A stretch of DNA of 64,000 nt from Aliiroseovarius pelagivivens. Its GTDB lineage: Bacteria > Pseudomonadota > Alphaproteobacteria > Rhodobacterales > Rhodobacteraceae. Below the pieces are notes generated by a model that searched no databases, was not told the origin of the DNA, and saw only the letters and a list, made by a program, of their open reading frames with translations. Shown here piece after piece: positions 8,121-16,455 of this stretch. Location of the stretch: NCBI RefSeq assembly GCF_900302485.1, contig NZ_OMOI01000001.1, forward strand, positions 868,001 through 932,000. Reading direction: 5' to 3'. Position 1 is the stretch's first letter; each line of letters starts with the position of its first letter. A program made the position numbers and the translations under genes.

Positions 8121-9566
8121 ATGAAAACTTACCACAAAATTCTTAAAAATGAGTTAACACGCGGCGATCATGCCATCCAGAACAAGGCAAAAATGGGGAT
8201 GCTTGCGGTTCCATTCTTGTTGGCTGCAACAGCAGCGAATGCGCAAACGACGAGCATTCAGCAGGTTCACAGCACAGACAACGCAGGTTCGGCAAGTACG
8301 ACGATCGTTGGTTTGCCGACTGAAACCAATGGGGATGCTACCCTAGATCTGAGTCTTTATGGTGACTTCAGTTGGTCTGGAGGTAGCGGCACCCCCGCAG
8401 AAACACTAACCGTGTTTGTGGATGGTGTGAATGTAGGTGTGATTGGCCCTACAGGAATCGATTGTGGTTCTGCAGTGAATTTTAACTTGGCAGTGGATCA
8501 GGCGACACTTGCGCCGCTTATTGCGGATGGTCAGCTTGATGTCTCTTATCAAGCGTCGAGTTCAGTAAACAATTTTTGCGGATCCTACAATGGAAGCCCT
8601 AGCGGTGTTAGTTTCGTTGTGAGTGGCACCATCACCTATGATGGCGTAACGGGCCCCGCTGCTGAGGAACAGATCGCGGGATTCATGGAAAACCGCGCGC
8701 GTGCGCTGGTTCAAAACCAGCCCGACGTGATGCGTTTTGTCGATGGCCGCACTGGTGGGCGGCTTAATGTCGAAGTATCCCAAGGGTCTGGCAGCATTGA
8801 TTTTGCTACTGGCGGGCGTGGTCCTGTCTGGGCGACCCTGACCGGCAGCAGCACGAAACTTGAAGCGGGCAACGACCAAAGCTATTTCCTTGGCTCTGTT
8901 GGTACACATCTGTCCTTTGGCAACAACAGTATCATTGGTGCGATGTTGCAGGTGGATAAGGCCGTGCAAGAGTTTTCTAACGGAGACAAGGTCGAGGGCA
9001 CCGGCTGGTTGGTCGGTCCGTATTTCGCTGCGCAAATCTCGGAACACCCGCTGTTTTTGGATGGTCGACTGCTTTACGGTAAAACCGACAACAAGTTCAC
9101 CCCCGATGGTGGTGCAACCGATAGCTTTGACGGTGATCGCTGGCTAGCCATGGTGAATCTGAAAGGCCGCGTTGAGATGGAGCATTTCACCATGTTCCCG
9201 GTCGTCGCTGTCAGCCATGTGCGTGATATGCAGGACGCCTTTACCAACAGCAGTAATGTTGACGTCGCTTCGCAAGGCATTGAACAGACCGAGGTTGCCC
9301 TCAGTTTGGACTTTGAAAAACCGATCCCGTCGCGTGATCTAGTGCTTTCCTGGGGGCTGTCAGGTATCTGGTCGGATACCGATGGTGATGTCGCTTCGTC
9401 CTCCGTAATCGGCAATCATAATGGCTGGCGTGGCCGGATCGATGCAGGCTTGAACTACTCGAATGGAGCAGGCCTGAACGCGGGACTGAACGCCTTTGTC
9501 GATGGTCTGGGCGAAGATGATCTGGAAAGCTACGGTCTAAGCCTGACGCTAGACTTCCAGTTCTGA
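8121..9566 (+). CDS. Autotransporter beta-barrel domain outer-membrane protein
   Basis: 481 residues from ATG 8121, which follows GAGGGG and gives a long signal peptide ending ATAANAQ (about residue 41); an in-frame ATG at 8055 lacks these features. Residues 42-190 form a Thr/Ser/Gly-rich segment of modest size, and about 200-481 form an autotransporter-type barrel with alternating strands and a terminal phenylalanine (LTLDFQF), the outer-membrane insertion signal. Autotransporter barrels normally export an N-terminal passenger; here the passenger is very short, so it may act as a surface-exposed adhesin stub or simple porin-like protein. It is flanked by terminators and follows the duplicated folD remnant, so it may belong to the same acquired segment. 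Confidence 0.8.
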   Translation: MKTYHKILKNELTRGDHAIQNKAKMGMLAVPFLLAATAANAQTTSIQQVHSTDNAGSASTTIVGLPTETNGDATLDLSLYGDFSWSGGSGTPAETLTVFVDGVNVGVIGPTGIDCGSAVNFNLAVDQATLAPLIADGQLDVSYQASSSVNNFCGSYNGSPSGVSFVVSGTITYDGVTGPAAEEQIAGFMENRARALVQNQPDVMRFVDGRTGGRLNVEVSQGSGSIDFATGGRGPVWATLTGSSTKLEAGNDQSYFLGSVGTHLSFGNNSIIGAMLQVDKAVQEFSNGDKVEGTGWLVGPYFAAQISEHPLFLDGRLLYGKTDNKFTPDGGATDSFDGDRWLAMVNLKGRVEMEHFTMFPVVAVSHVRDMQDAFTNSSNVDVASQGIEQTEVALSLDFEKPIPSRDLVLSWGLSGIWSDTDGDVASSSVIGNHNGWRGRIDAGLNYSNGAGLNAGLNAFVDGLGEDDLESYGLSLTLDFQF

Positions 9567-9589
9567 CCCAACTGATCGCAAACCAATTC

Positions 9590-9629
9590 AATCACCCGGA
9601 CGTTTTCAGGCGTTCGGGTGATTTTTTTT
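9590..9629 (+). terminator. Intrinsic terminator of the autotransporter gene
   Basis: ATCACCCGGACG and CGTTCGGGTGAT arms around TTTTCAGG, with one mismatch, followed by a run of eight T. Confidence 0.9.
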
Positions 9630-9837
9630 GGCCTATCTGGTTCGGTTGATCAAAGGCGGCCAACTGTAGCATTGTCAGGAAGGCTTGTGTCGACTTCGGG
9701 ATGCTTGGGTTGGTTTGAAAGCTCTCTAAGCAACGATGCGATATAATCCTGTGGGTTTTGAAACTAGCGACTAGGTTTGACGCTGTATTGGACCCGACAG
9801 GGCTCTATGCTGACTTTCGTTTGGCAACGGCTGCCCG

Positions 9838-10632
9838 TTAATCCTGAAACTCAGCCGTCCGCTTCTGCATTCCGGCCATTACCGCCTCCATCTGATTGGG
9901 CGTGCCCATCAGCTTTTCTTGCGCTTTGCTTTCAGCAATCAGCGTCTCGCGGGTTTCCAGCAACTCGGTGTCGCGGATCAGGGCCTTGGCGGCGCGGATG
10001 GCGTCGGGGGATTTCGATGCGATCTCGGCGGCGATGGCGTGGGCGCGTTCCAGCGGCGTGTCGGACAGTTCAGTCACAAAGCCCCAGTCCAGCGCGGCAG
10101 GGGCTTCGAATTGCTCGGCGGAATAGGTCAGCTTGCGGATCACGTCGCCCCGCGCCAGTCGGCGCATCAGGACCATGCCGCCCATGTCAGGGATGATGCC
10201 CCAGCGGCCCTCCATGATCGAAAAGCGGGTGTCAGGGGCGGCGATGCGCATGTCCGCGCCCAGCATGATCTGGAAGGCTCCCCCAAACGCATAGCCATGC
10301 ACCGCGGCGATCACCGGTTGGGGCATTTCGGCCCAGACCATGCTGGCGGCTTGGAAGAGGTTCGAGTTGTTGTGGGTGCGTTCCAGAAACACGCCGCCCT
10401 GCATCGCAAATTGCGCGATTTGGGGCATGGCGTTCAGGTCCAGCCCGGCGGAAAACGCAGGTCCGTCGCCGGTCAGCACCACCGCGCGGATGTCCTTGCG
10501 TGCCGCCAAAGTTTCGCCCGCGTCGACGATGGCGCGGATCATGTCCAGATCCAGTGCATTGCGTTTGTCTGCGCGGGTCAGCGTGACGGTGGCGACTTGG
10601 TTTTCTTCGGTGATGGAAACGCGATCTGACAT
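9838..10632 (-). CDS. Crotonase / enoyl-CoA hydratase family protein
   Basis: 264 residues. Crotonase folds use two backbone amides to stabilise an acyl-CoA enolate; the segments forming this hole are seen as AFSAGLDLNAM and GYAFGGAFQIMLGAD, and the MEGRWGIIPDMGG segment carries a glutamate where enoyl-CoA hydratases have a catalytic one. The true substrate within the family is uncertain. The start MSDRVSITEE (ATG at 10632) is preferred to an upstream in-frame start at 10686 because AAGGAAG lies just upstream. The gene follows a thioesterase by 57 bp on the same strand, which suggests a small acyl-CoA operon. Confidence 0.88.
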   Translation of the reverse strand: MSDRVSITEENQVATVTLTRADKRNALDLDMIRAIVDAGETLAARKDIRAVVLTGDGPAFSAGLDLNAMPQIAQFAMQGGVFLERTHNNSNLFQAASMVWAEMPQPVIAAVHGYAFGGAFQIMLGADMRIAAPDTRFSIMEGRWGIIPDMGGMVLMRRLARGDVIRKLTYSAEQFEAPAALDWGFVTELSDTPLERAHAIAAEIASKSPDAIRAAKALIRDTELLETRETLIAESKAQEKLMGTPNQMEAVMAGMQKRTAEFQD

Positions 10633-10689
10633 GTCTACTTCCTTTGTGTTCGTCGAAACCTGCGCTGTCTGGTCAGAGAGGGGCAAGTG

Positions 10690-11133
10690 TCACGTTGCGG
10701 CAACTGGGATGTCGACAGGGATCATAGTGCCGATCAGCCGTGCGATGTGGGTGGTCTTGTCGCCATCCTCGGCCCAGACATCCGCCTCGACTGGGATCAG
10801 GCGCCGCCCGGCTTTGATGATGCGCCCTTCGGCGACCAGTCGTTGGCCCTTGGCGGGCGCCAGAAGCTGGATCTTCATCTCGGCGGTCAGCACCTCTTGG
10901 TCCGGGCGCATGACGGACATGGCCGCATAGCCTGCCGCCGTGTCGCCCAAGGCGAAGGTCAGCGCGGCGTGACCGAAATCATGTTGCTGGCGCATATCAT
11001 TCGGGATGGGGCTTGAGATGCGAAACAGCCCGTGGGCACAGCGGTCCACTTCGGCCCCCGCGAATGTCATCAAGGACTGGGCTGCAAAGCTGTTGCGCAG
11101 GCGTGTTTCGGCGTCATTGGACAAGTCGGTCAT
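10690..11133 (-). CDS. PaaI-type hotdog-fold thioesterase
   Basis: 147 residues from MTDLSNDAE, with AAAAGGAA upstream of the ATG; a longer frame to 11157 has no better signal. The segment HDFGHAALTFALGDTAAGYAAM matches the hotdog helix region of PaaI-like acyl-CoA thioesterases, where the aspartate in the central helix is catalytic. It probably hydrolyses an acyl-CoA ester in the cytosol. It is the first gene of a two-gene unit with the crotonase. Confidence 0.85.
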   Translation of the reverse strand: MTDLSNDAETRLRNSFAAQSLMTFAGAEVDRCAHGLFRISSPIPNDMRQQHDFGHAALTFALGDTAAGYAAMSVMRPDQEVLTAEMKIQLLAPAKGQRLVAEGRIIKAGRRLIPVEADVWAEDGDKTTHIARLIGTMIPVDIPVAAT

Positions 11134-11200
11134 GGTGGTTCCTTTTGCGTTCAGCATAGCCCTAGGGGTTGGTTTCGAAATTGAAACGCCACGTCATGAC

Positions 11201-11866
11201 TTAGCGGGGCATCGGAATTGGCCTTGGGGGCGTGCCGGTCAGAACGGCGATCGCATCGTCGCGCATCAGGCCCGATAGGGTGGCGTCATCCGAACGCAGC
11301 CCACCCGTATAGGTCCCATAAGCGGGTAGGATTATGCGTTCCGCGTCAAACAGCATACAGGGGCGGCTGACGGACCCTCCGCGCAGCTGTAACCGTGCCT
11401 TGGGGTGATAGTGTCCAGAGATCTCGGCGCTGGCGCCTTCGCGCGCAATGTGGCGGAAGGTCAAAGGCGGGTCGTGCAGTTCAGCCAGATGCGTGCCGCC
11501 GAATTCGACCGGGCCGGGGTCATGGTTACCCTCGATCCAGACCCAGCGCCGCCCGGCCATCAGGCGGGTGATCCACAGCATCTCGGCCTCGGGCAGATTC
11601 TGCGCTGCAAGCAGGTCATCGAAACTGTCGCCAAGGCACACCACGGTGGTCGCACCCGTGGAACGTAGATCCTTTTCCAGCCGCCCCAGTGTATCGCGTG
11701 TTTCGTATGGGGGCAGCATGTCGCCTGACCGGCGTACGATCCGCTCGGATTTTCCCAGATGCAGGTCCGACACGCACAAAAGTGACCGATACGGCCACCA
11801 CAGTGCGCCAGAGGGAAGCAGGGTTAATTGGGTGCCTGCGAAATGGAACTGAAACCCTTGTGTCAT
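11201..11866 (-). CDS. pdeM: Ligase-associated DNA damage response phosphoesterase PdeM
   Basis: 221 residues. A calcineurin-like metallophosphoesterase: metal-binding DLHLGKSE (D34, H36), GDSFDD, GNHD and the C-terminal GHYHPKA motifs are all present. The family is named for its linkage with the Lhr-type helicase, an exonuclease and an ATP-dependent DNA ligase. Here it lies 15 bp downstream of the helicase, so the two are cotranscribed, but no ligase or exonuclease gene is adjacent. Confidence 0.9.
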   Translation of the reverse strand: MTQGFQFHFAGTQLTLLPSGALWWPYRSLLCVSDLHLGKSERIVRRSGDMLPPYETRDTLGRLEKDLRSTGATTVVCLGDSFDDLLAAQNLPEAEMLWITRLMAGRRWVWIEGNHDPGPVEFGGTHLAELHDPPLTFRHIAREGASAEISGHYHPKARLQLRGGSVSRPCMLFDAERIILPAYGTYTGGLRSDDATLSGLMRDDAIAVLTGTPPRPIPMPR

Positions 11867-11881
11867 GGCCCCTCGTACGCC

Positions 11882-14329
11882 TTATCCATTGGCGTTCTGG
11901 CCCGTTGCGACCAGCGTGGCAAGGCCGGATTGCTCCATCAGGCGATCGGCTTCGGCCTGAAGCAGAGCCTCGCGACCGGCACCGTCCACGGGCACCTTGC
12001 CGACCTCGAGAAACAGGGGGGCTGCAAACGGTGTGACCTGTTGCGTCGTGACATGATCTATCCGGCCTTGGGTGCGTGTCAGCATTTCGTCGATGCGGCC
12101 GAAGCCAATCAGGCCGCGCATCGCTTCGGTTCGGGTGATCTGGAGCAGCAGGTGATCAGGATCGTATTTGCGCAACGTGTCATAAAGGATGTCGGAGGAA
12201 AACGTCGCCTGCCGCCCCGAAGATCTTTTGCCCGGCAGGTTTCGAGTGATCAGCCCGGCGATGGTGGCCGCACCCTTGAAGCTGCGTTTCATTAGCGCGT
12301 TGTCCGCCAGCCAGCCTTCCAACCCGTCTTGCAGCTGATCTGCATTCAGCACCTGCGCGGGGTTCGTCACGGGCGCGATGGACCAGATCAGCGTGGCGTA
12401 ATCGGTGGCGACAAAGCCCAAGGGGCCAAGGCCCAGCTCCTCCATCTGGCGCGTGACCATCAGACCGAGCGTCTGCTGCGCGTTCTTGCCTGCGAACCCG
12501 TAAATGCAGGTGTGGGCGCGTTCCTCGTGATCGAAACTTTCCACAAGGATGCGGCCCGCACGCGGCAGTTGACTGACCTGAGACTGTAGGCTGATCCAAT
12601 CCAACGTGTGCGTGGGCAGATCGGGCAGAGTGGGGCGGTGCAGCAGTTCGAGGATGCGGACGGAAAGCTGTGTCGACGTAGCGAACTTGGTGCCCGAGAA
12701 CACGGCCAGCTTCGGCTTGCGCCCTCGGTCCCGGCTGACCTGCACCTCCATCTCGCGCAGGCTTTCAAACCGGACGATCTGTCCGCCCATCAGGAAGGTG
12801 TCGCCCGGCACCAGAGAGGCGGCGAAGCTTTCCTCGACCTCGCCCAAGGGTTTGCCAGCAGATGCCCCGGACCGTCCCTTCATCCGCACCTTAAGCGTAT
12901 CCGTGTCGATGATTGTGCCGATGTTCATCCGCACCTGTTGCGCCAGTCGCGGATCACGCAGTCGCCATAGCCTGTCGTCGCGCTGCATCAAACGCTGCCA
13001 GCGATCATAGGCCTTTAGCGCGTAGCCACCTGTCGCCACGAAGTCCAAACAGGTGTTAAACTCGGCGCGTGTCAGGTCGTAGTAGGGGCCAGCGCCGGTT
13101 ACTTCGGAATACAAAGTGTCTGCATCGAAGGGGGCAGCGCAGGCGGTAATTAGGATGTGTTGGCACAGCACATCGAGCGGGCCGAGGTCGCGCGGATCTC
13201 CGTCCAGATCATGGGCCAGCACGGCCTCGATCGCGGCGTGGCATTCAATAGCCTCCCAGCGGTTTGCGGGCAGGATCAGCGCTTTGGAGGGCGCGTTGTA
13301 GCGGTGATTGGCGCGGCCGATGCGTTGCACCAGACGTTTCACGTTCTTCGGCGCACCGACCTGAATGACCAGATCCACGTCGCCCCAGTCGAGCCCCAGA
13401 TCCAGCGATCCGGTACACACCACCGCGCGGAGTTGGCCCGCGACCATCGCTGCCTCGACCTTTTTGCGTTGTTCAAGGGCAAGCGAGCCGTGATGGATGC
13501 CGATGGGCAATCCTTCGGCATTGGCCAGCCACAGTTCGTGAAAGAAAATCTCGGCCTGCGCGCGGGTGTTGTGGAAGATCAGCGTCGTCTTGTGGCGTGC
13601 GACCTGCTCCAGCACCTCGGGGATGGCATAGCGCCCGCCGCCGCCCGACCACGGGGGCGGAGTGTCCGTGGTCAGCATGCCGATGTCTGGATCAGGTCCG
13701 GGATCTGCCTGCACGATGTGGCAGGGGGCAGGGTGGGGCGCGATGAAGCGCGCCAGAGCCGGGGGATCCTCGACCGTCGCGGACAGGCCGACGCGCCGCA
13801 GTCCGGGGCACATCGCCTGCAAACGCGACAGGCACAGCATCAGCTGATCGCCCCGTTTGCTTTCCGCCAATGCGTGCAGTTCATCAACAACAACCCGTTT
13901 CAGGCCAGCGAAAATACGCGGCGCGTCTTCATAGCTGAGCAGCAGGGCCAAGCTTTCAGGCGTCGTCAGCAGGATGTGCGGCGGGTCGGCGCGTTGGGCT
14001 TTCTTGCGGGTCTGGGTGGTGTCTCCTGATCGGTCCTCGACCCGGATGGGCAGACCCATGTCGCTGATCGGTGTCGTCAAGTTGCGTCGCATGTCTGCCG
14101 CCAGCGCCTTCAGGGGCGAGATGTAGAGCGTGTGAAGCCCAGCTTCTGGCTCTGACCCAAGCTCGACCAGACTGGGCAGGAAACCGGCAAGAGTCTTACC
14201 GCCTCCGGTTGGGGCGATCAGCATCAAGGCGGGATCGGACGCGCGCTCCAGCATCTCGACCTGATGCGGATGCGGCGACCAGTTGCGGGCGGAAAACCAA
14301 CTTTGAAACTCGGCGGGAAGGGGCGTCAT
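11882..14329 (-). CDS. Ligase-associated DNA damage response DEXH-box helicase (Lhr family)
   Basis: 815 residues. Superfamily 2 helicase: Walker A PTGGGKT at 40-46, motif II DELH, SATV motif III, and a C-terminal helicase domain with QRIGRANHR. The remaining 400 residues match the Lhr core extension (winged-helix and Lhr-specific domain). These proteins translocate 3' to 5' on single-stranded DNA and take part in repair. It starts the minus-strand unit with pdeM and is divergent from the DUF4405 gene. Confidence 0.93.
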   Translation of the reverse strand: MTPLPAEFQSWFSARNWSPHPHQVEMLERASDPALMLIAPTGGGKTLAGFLPSLVELGSEPEAGLHTLYISPLKALAADMRRNLTTPISDMGLPIRVEDRSGDTTQTRKKAQRADPPHILLTTPESLALLLSYEDAPRIFAGLKRVVVDELHALAESKRGDQLMLCLSRLQAMCPGLRRVGLSATVEDPPALARFIAPHPAPCHIVQADPGPDPDIGMLTTDTPPPWSGGGGRYAIPEVLEQVARHKTTLIFHNTRAQAEIFFHELWLANAEGLPIGIHHGSLALEQRKKVEAAMVAGQLRAVVCTGSLDLGLDWGDVDLVIQVGAPKNVKRLVQRIGRANHRYNAPSKALILPANRWEAIECHAAIEAVLAHDLDGDPRDLGPLDVLCQHILITACAAPFDADTLYSEVTGAGPYYDLTRAEFNTCLDFVATGGYALKAYDRWQRLMQRDDRLWRLRDPRLAQQVRMNIGTIIDTDTLKVRMKGRSGASAGKPLGEVEESFAASLVPGDTFLMGGQIVRFESLREMEVQVSRDRGRKPKLAVFSGTKFATSTQLSVRILELLHRPTLPDLPTHTLDWISLQSQVSQLPRAGRILVESFDHEERAHTCIYGFAGKNAQQTLGLMVTRQMEELGLGPLGFVATDYATLIWSIAPVTNPAQVLNADQLQDGLEGWLADNALMKRSFKGAATIAGLITRNLPGKRSSGRQATFSSDILYDTLRKYDPDHLLLQITRTEAMRGLIGFGRIDEMLTRTQGRIDHVTTQQVTPFAAPLFLEVGKVPVDGAGREALLQAEADRLMEQSGLATLVATGQNANG

Positions 14330-14434
14330 GAGGGCAGGATAGGAAATTCCGCGGCGGGGTGAAATTGCTCATTTTGGCGCGACGGAAATTCGGTGGGAAT
14401 TCGTATCACTCAGGACGACCAAAGGAGTAATACG

Positions 14435-14929
14435 ATGTCGACACTGCGCAAATGGGCCACGCCACTGACGGTGGGATCATTTCTTGTGATGGGCGTGACG
14501 GGCACGCTGATGTTCTTTCACCTGAACACCATGGTGGGGAAGGTAATTCATGAATGGGCTGGGTGGCTGATGCTGGTCGGTGTTGGCGCGCATATCGTGT
14601 TGAACTGGCGCGCGCTGACCACCTATTTCAAACGACCTCTGGCGCAGTGGATCATGGGCGTTGGTGCGGCTTTGACGATCGCGACGGTGCTTCCGATCGG
14701 AGGCGCTGTCGAGCCGCCAGTCCGCAGCATGGTAATGGCTGTCGCGCAGGCGGACGAGGCAACGTTGATGGCCTTGTCAGGACATGACCTGCAAGAAGGC
14801 CGCGCGCTTTTGTCCGGGGCTGGTGTCGATCTGCAACCGGGTCAAAGCCTTGCCGCAGCGACCGACGGAGATTTCGGACTTCAATCGGCTGCCATGTCGG
14901 CGCTGTTTACATCAGGTGATGATCACTAA
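14435..14929 (+). CDS. DUF4405-type membrane protein
   Basis: 164 residues from ATG 14435 (AAAGGAG at 14421-14427); an upstream start at 14393 is not supported. Three membrane helices are seen at about 9-29, 41-60 and 70-90, with histidines in MFFHLNTMVGKVIHEWAGW and VGAHIVLNW that could ligate haem, as in small cytochrome b-like proteins. The C-terminal half is periplasmic or cytosolic and unlike any domain I recognise. Function unknown. Confidence 0.75.
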   Translation: MSTLRKWATPLTVGSFLVMGVTGTLMFFHLNTMVGKVIHEWAGWLMLVGVGAHIVLNWRALTTYFKRPLAQWIMGVGAALTIATVLPIGGAVEPPVRSMVMAVAQADEATLMALSGHDLQEGRALLSGAGVDLQPGQSLAAATDGDFGLQSAAMSALFTSGDDH

Positions 14930-14968
14930 GCCCAGAATTTGCCGGTTCCGTCCCTGACCGGCAAGAAA

Positions 14969-15004
14969 GCCGGGTGGGCTAACATATTAAGCCCGCCCGG
15001 TTTT
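14969..15004. terminator. Intrinsic terminator between convergent genes
   Basis: CCGGGTGGGCTTAA-like arms: CCGGGTGGGCT (14970-14980) pairs with AGCCCGCCCGG (14990-15000), followed by TTTT on the plus strand. It probably serves the DUF4405 gene and may also stop the minus-strand ATPase gene. Confidence 0.75.
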
Positions 15005-15015
15005 GGAACACTCGC

Positions 15016-16329
15016 CTAGTGAATGATCTCTTCTTCTTTTACGAACATGTTTTCCCAAGCGCGGTCGATCAACTCGGGCGACATCTGGTTGGGAATGCCT
15101 TCGAATTCGCAAATCGAGATCATCTGGTCGATCAGGAAGATCGGCTGATAGTTCGCATAGATGTTGTCGATGGTCGGGTACTTGTTCTTCAGAAGGTGGA
15201 TCAAGGCCTCTTGCGACAGGGGCATTTTCCGTTTCTTTGCGACCATGGCAAAGATCTTCAGATAGTCTTCCTGGTCCGGACCGTCGATCTTGATCTTATA
15301 GAAGATCCGGCGCAGTGCCGCCCTATCGAAGATCTTGTTTGGGTGGAAGTTGGTTGAGAAGATGACCAGCGTGTCGAAGGGCACCTCGAACTTCTCACCC
15401 GATTGCAGGGCCAGAATGTCCTTGTTTTCTTCCAGCGGAACAATCCATCGGTTGACCAGCGCCTGAGGAGGCTCGGACTGACGACCAAGGTCGTCCACGA
15501 TGAAGACGCCGCCGGTGGACTTCAGCTGCAGCGAGGCCGTATAGGTCCGCGCCGTGGGGTTATAGACAAGGTCCAGCATGTCCAGCGTCAGTTCACCCCC
15601 GGTGATAACAGTTGGGCGATCACACAGCACATAACGGCGGTCATATTTCTTGGCCTTGCGGCGCAAAGAGTCTGGGTTCTCGAAATCTTCTTCCGCCGAG
15701 GAATGCACGATCGGGTCATAAACCGTGATGATCTGGCCGGAATACTCGATTGCTTTCGGGACATAGATTTTGTCCCCCAGCGCGTCCCGGATCCCGTTTG
15801 AGATGGACGACTTCCCGTTTCCGGGCGGGCCATACATCAGGATCGATCGGCCCGAGCCAACCGCTGGCCCCAATTGGTCCAAAAGGTTATCAGGCAGGAT
15901 AAGGTGCCCCATGGCACCGGTCAGCTGATTGCGGGTCATCGTGATGTTGCGGATCGACTGGCGCTTGACCTGCTTGGCGTAAACTTCCATCGGGACCGGC
16001 ATGGCGCCAAAATACTCGGATTGCGACAACGCATCCAATGCGCGCGCTTTGCCTGTGTCTGACAGACGATAGCCCATTTCAGAACTTTGAGCGCCGGCAT
16101 GCATGGTGCCCATGGCTTCGACCAAGCTAAGGTCGCGGACCATGTCGATCAGTTCCTGAACCACCCGGGCTGGCACGCAGAGCACGCGCTCCAGATCGGT
16201 GATCCGTTCCAGATTGGTGCGGAACATGGTCTTCAGCAGAATGTCCCGCATCATAACCGTGGTCAGCCCAAGGTCGCTTGCGGTCTTCAGGCCCGGAGGC
16301 GCAATCATATCAGACTGTTGCACATTCAT
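15016..16329 (-). CDS. AAA-type ATPase (Rhodobacterales, near Tad locus)
   Basis: 437 residues. The N-terminal 150 residues look like helical or winged-helix DNA/protein-binding segments. The ATPase core has Walker A GPPGNGKS at 167-174, Walker B GVFIVDDLGRQ, and a sensor-like VIFSTNFHP. It is not a known Tad component, but conserved genes of this type occur in Rhodobacterales. Substrate and partners are unknown; the nearby Tad operon is only suggestive. It is divergent from the membrane protein gene at 16456. Confidence 0.8.
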   Translation of the reverse strand: MNVQQSDMIAPPGLKTASDLGLTTVMMRDILLKTMFRTNLERITDLERVLCVPARVVQELIDMVRDLSLVEAMGTMHAGAQSSEMGYRLSDTGKARALDALSQSEYFGAMPVPMEVYAKQVKRQSIRNITMTRNQLTGAMGHLILPDNLLDQLGPAVGSGRSILMYGPPGNGKSSISNGIRDALGDKIYVPKAIEYSGQIITVYDPIVHSSAEEDFENPDSLRRKAKKYDRRYVLCDRPTVITGGELTLDMLDLVYNPTARTYTASLQLKSTGGVFIVDDLGRQSEPPQALVNRWIVPLEENKDILALQSGEKFEVPFDTLVIFSTNFHPNKIFDRAALRRIFYKIKIDGPDQEDYLKIFAMVAKKRKMPLSQEALIHLLKNKYPTIDNIYANYQPIFLIDQMISICEFEGIPNQMSPELIDRAWENMFVKEEEIIH

Positions 16330-16455
16330 CGTCTTTACCCAATCCTTGGTTCAGATGGTTCTATTAACCCGTGTATATATGTACTTGTCCAGCTTACAAA
16401 GCCTTGCCTGTGAATGCATTGACGCTAATCTGGCTACAAAAGAATGAGGGCAGGT

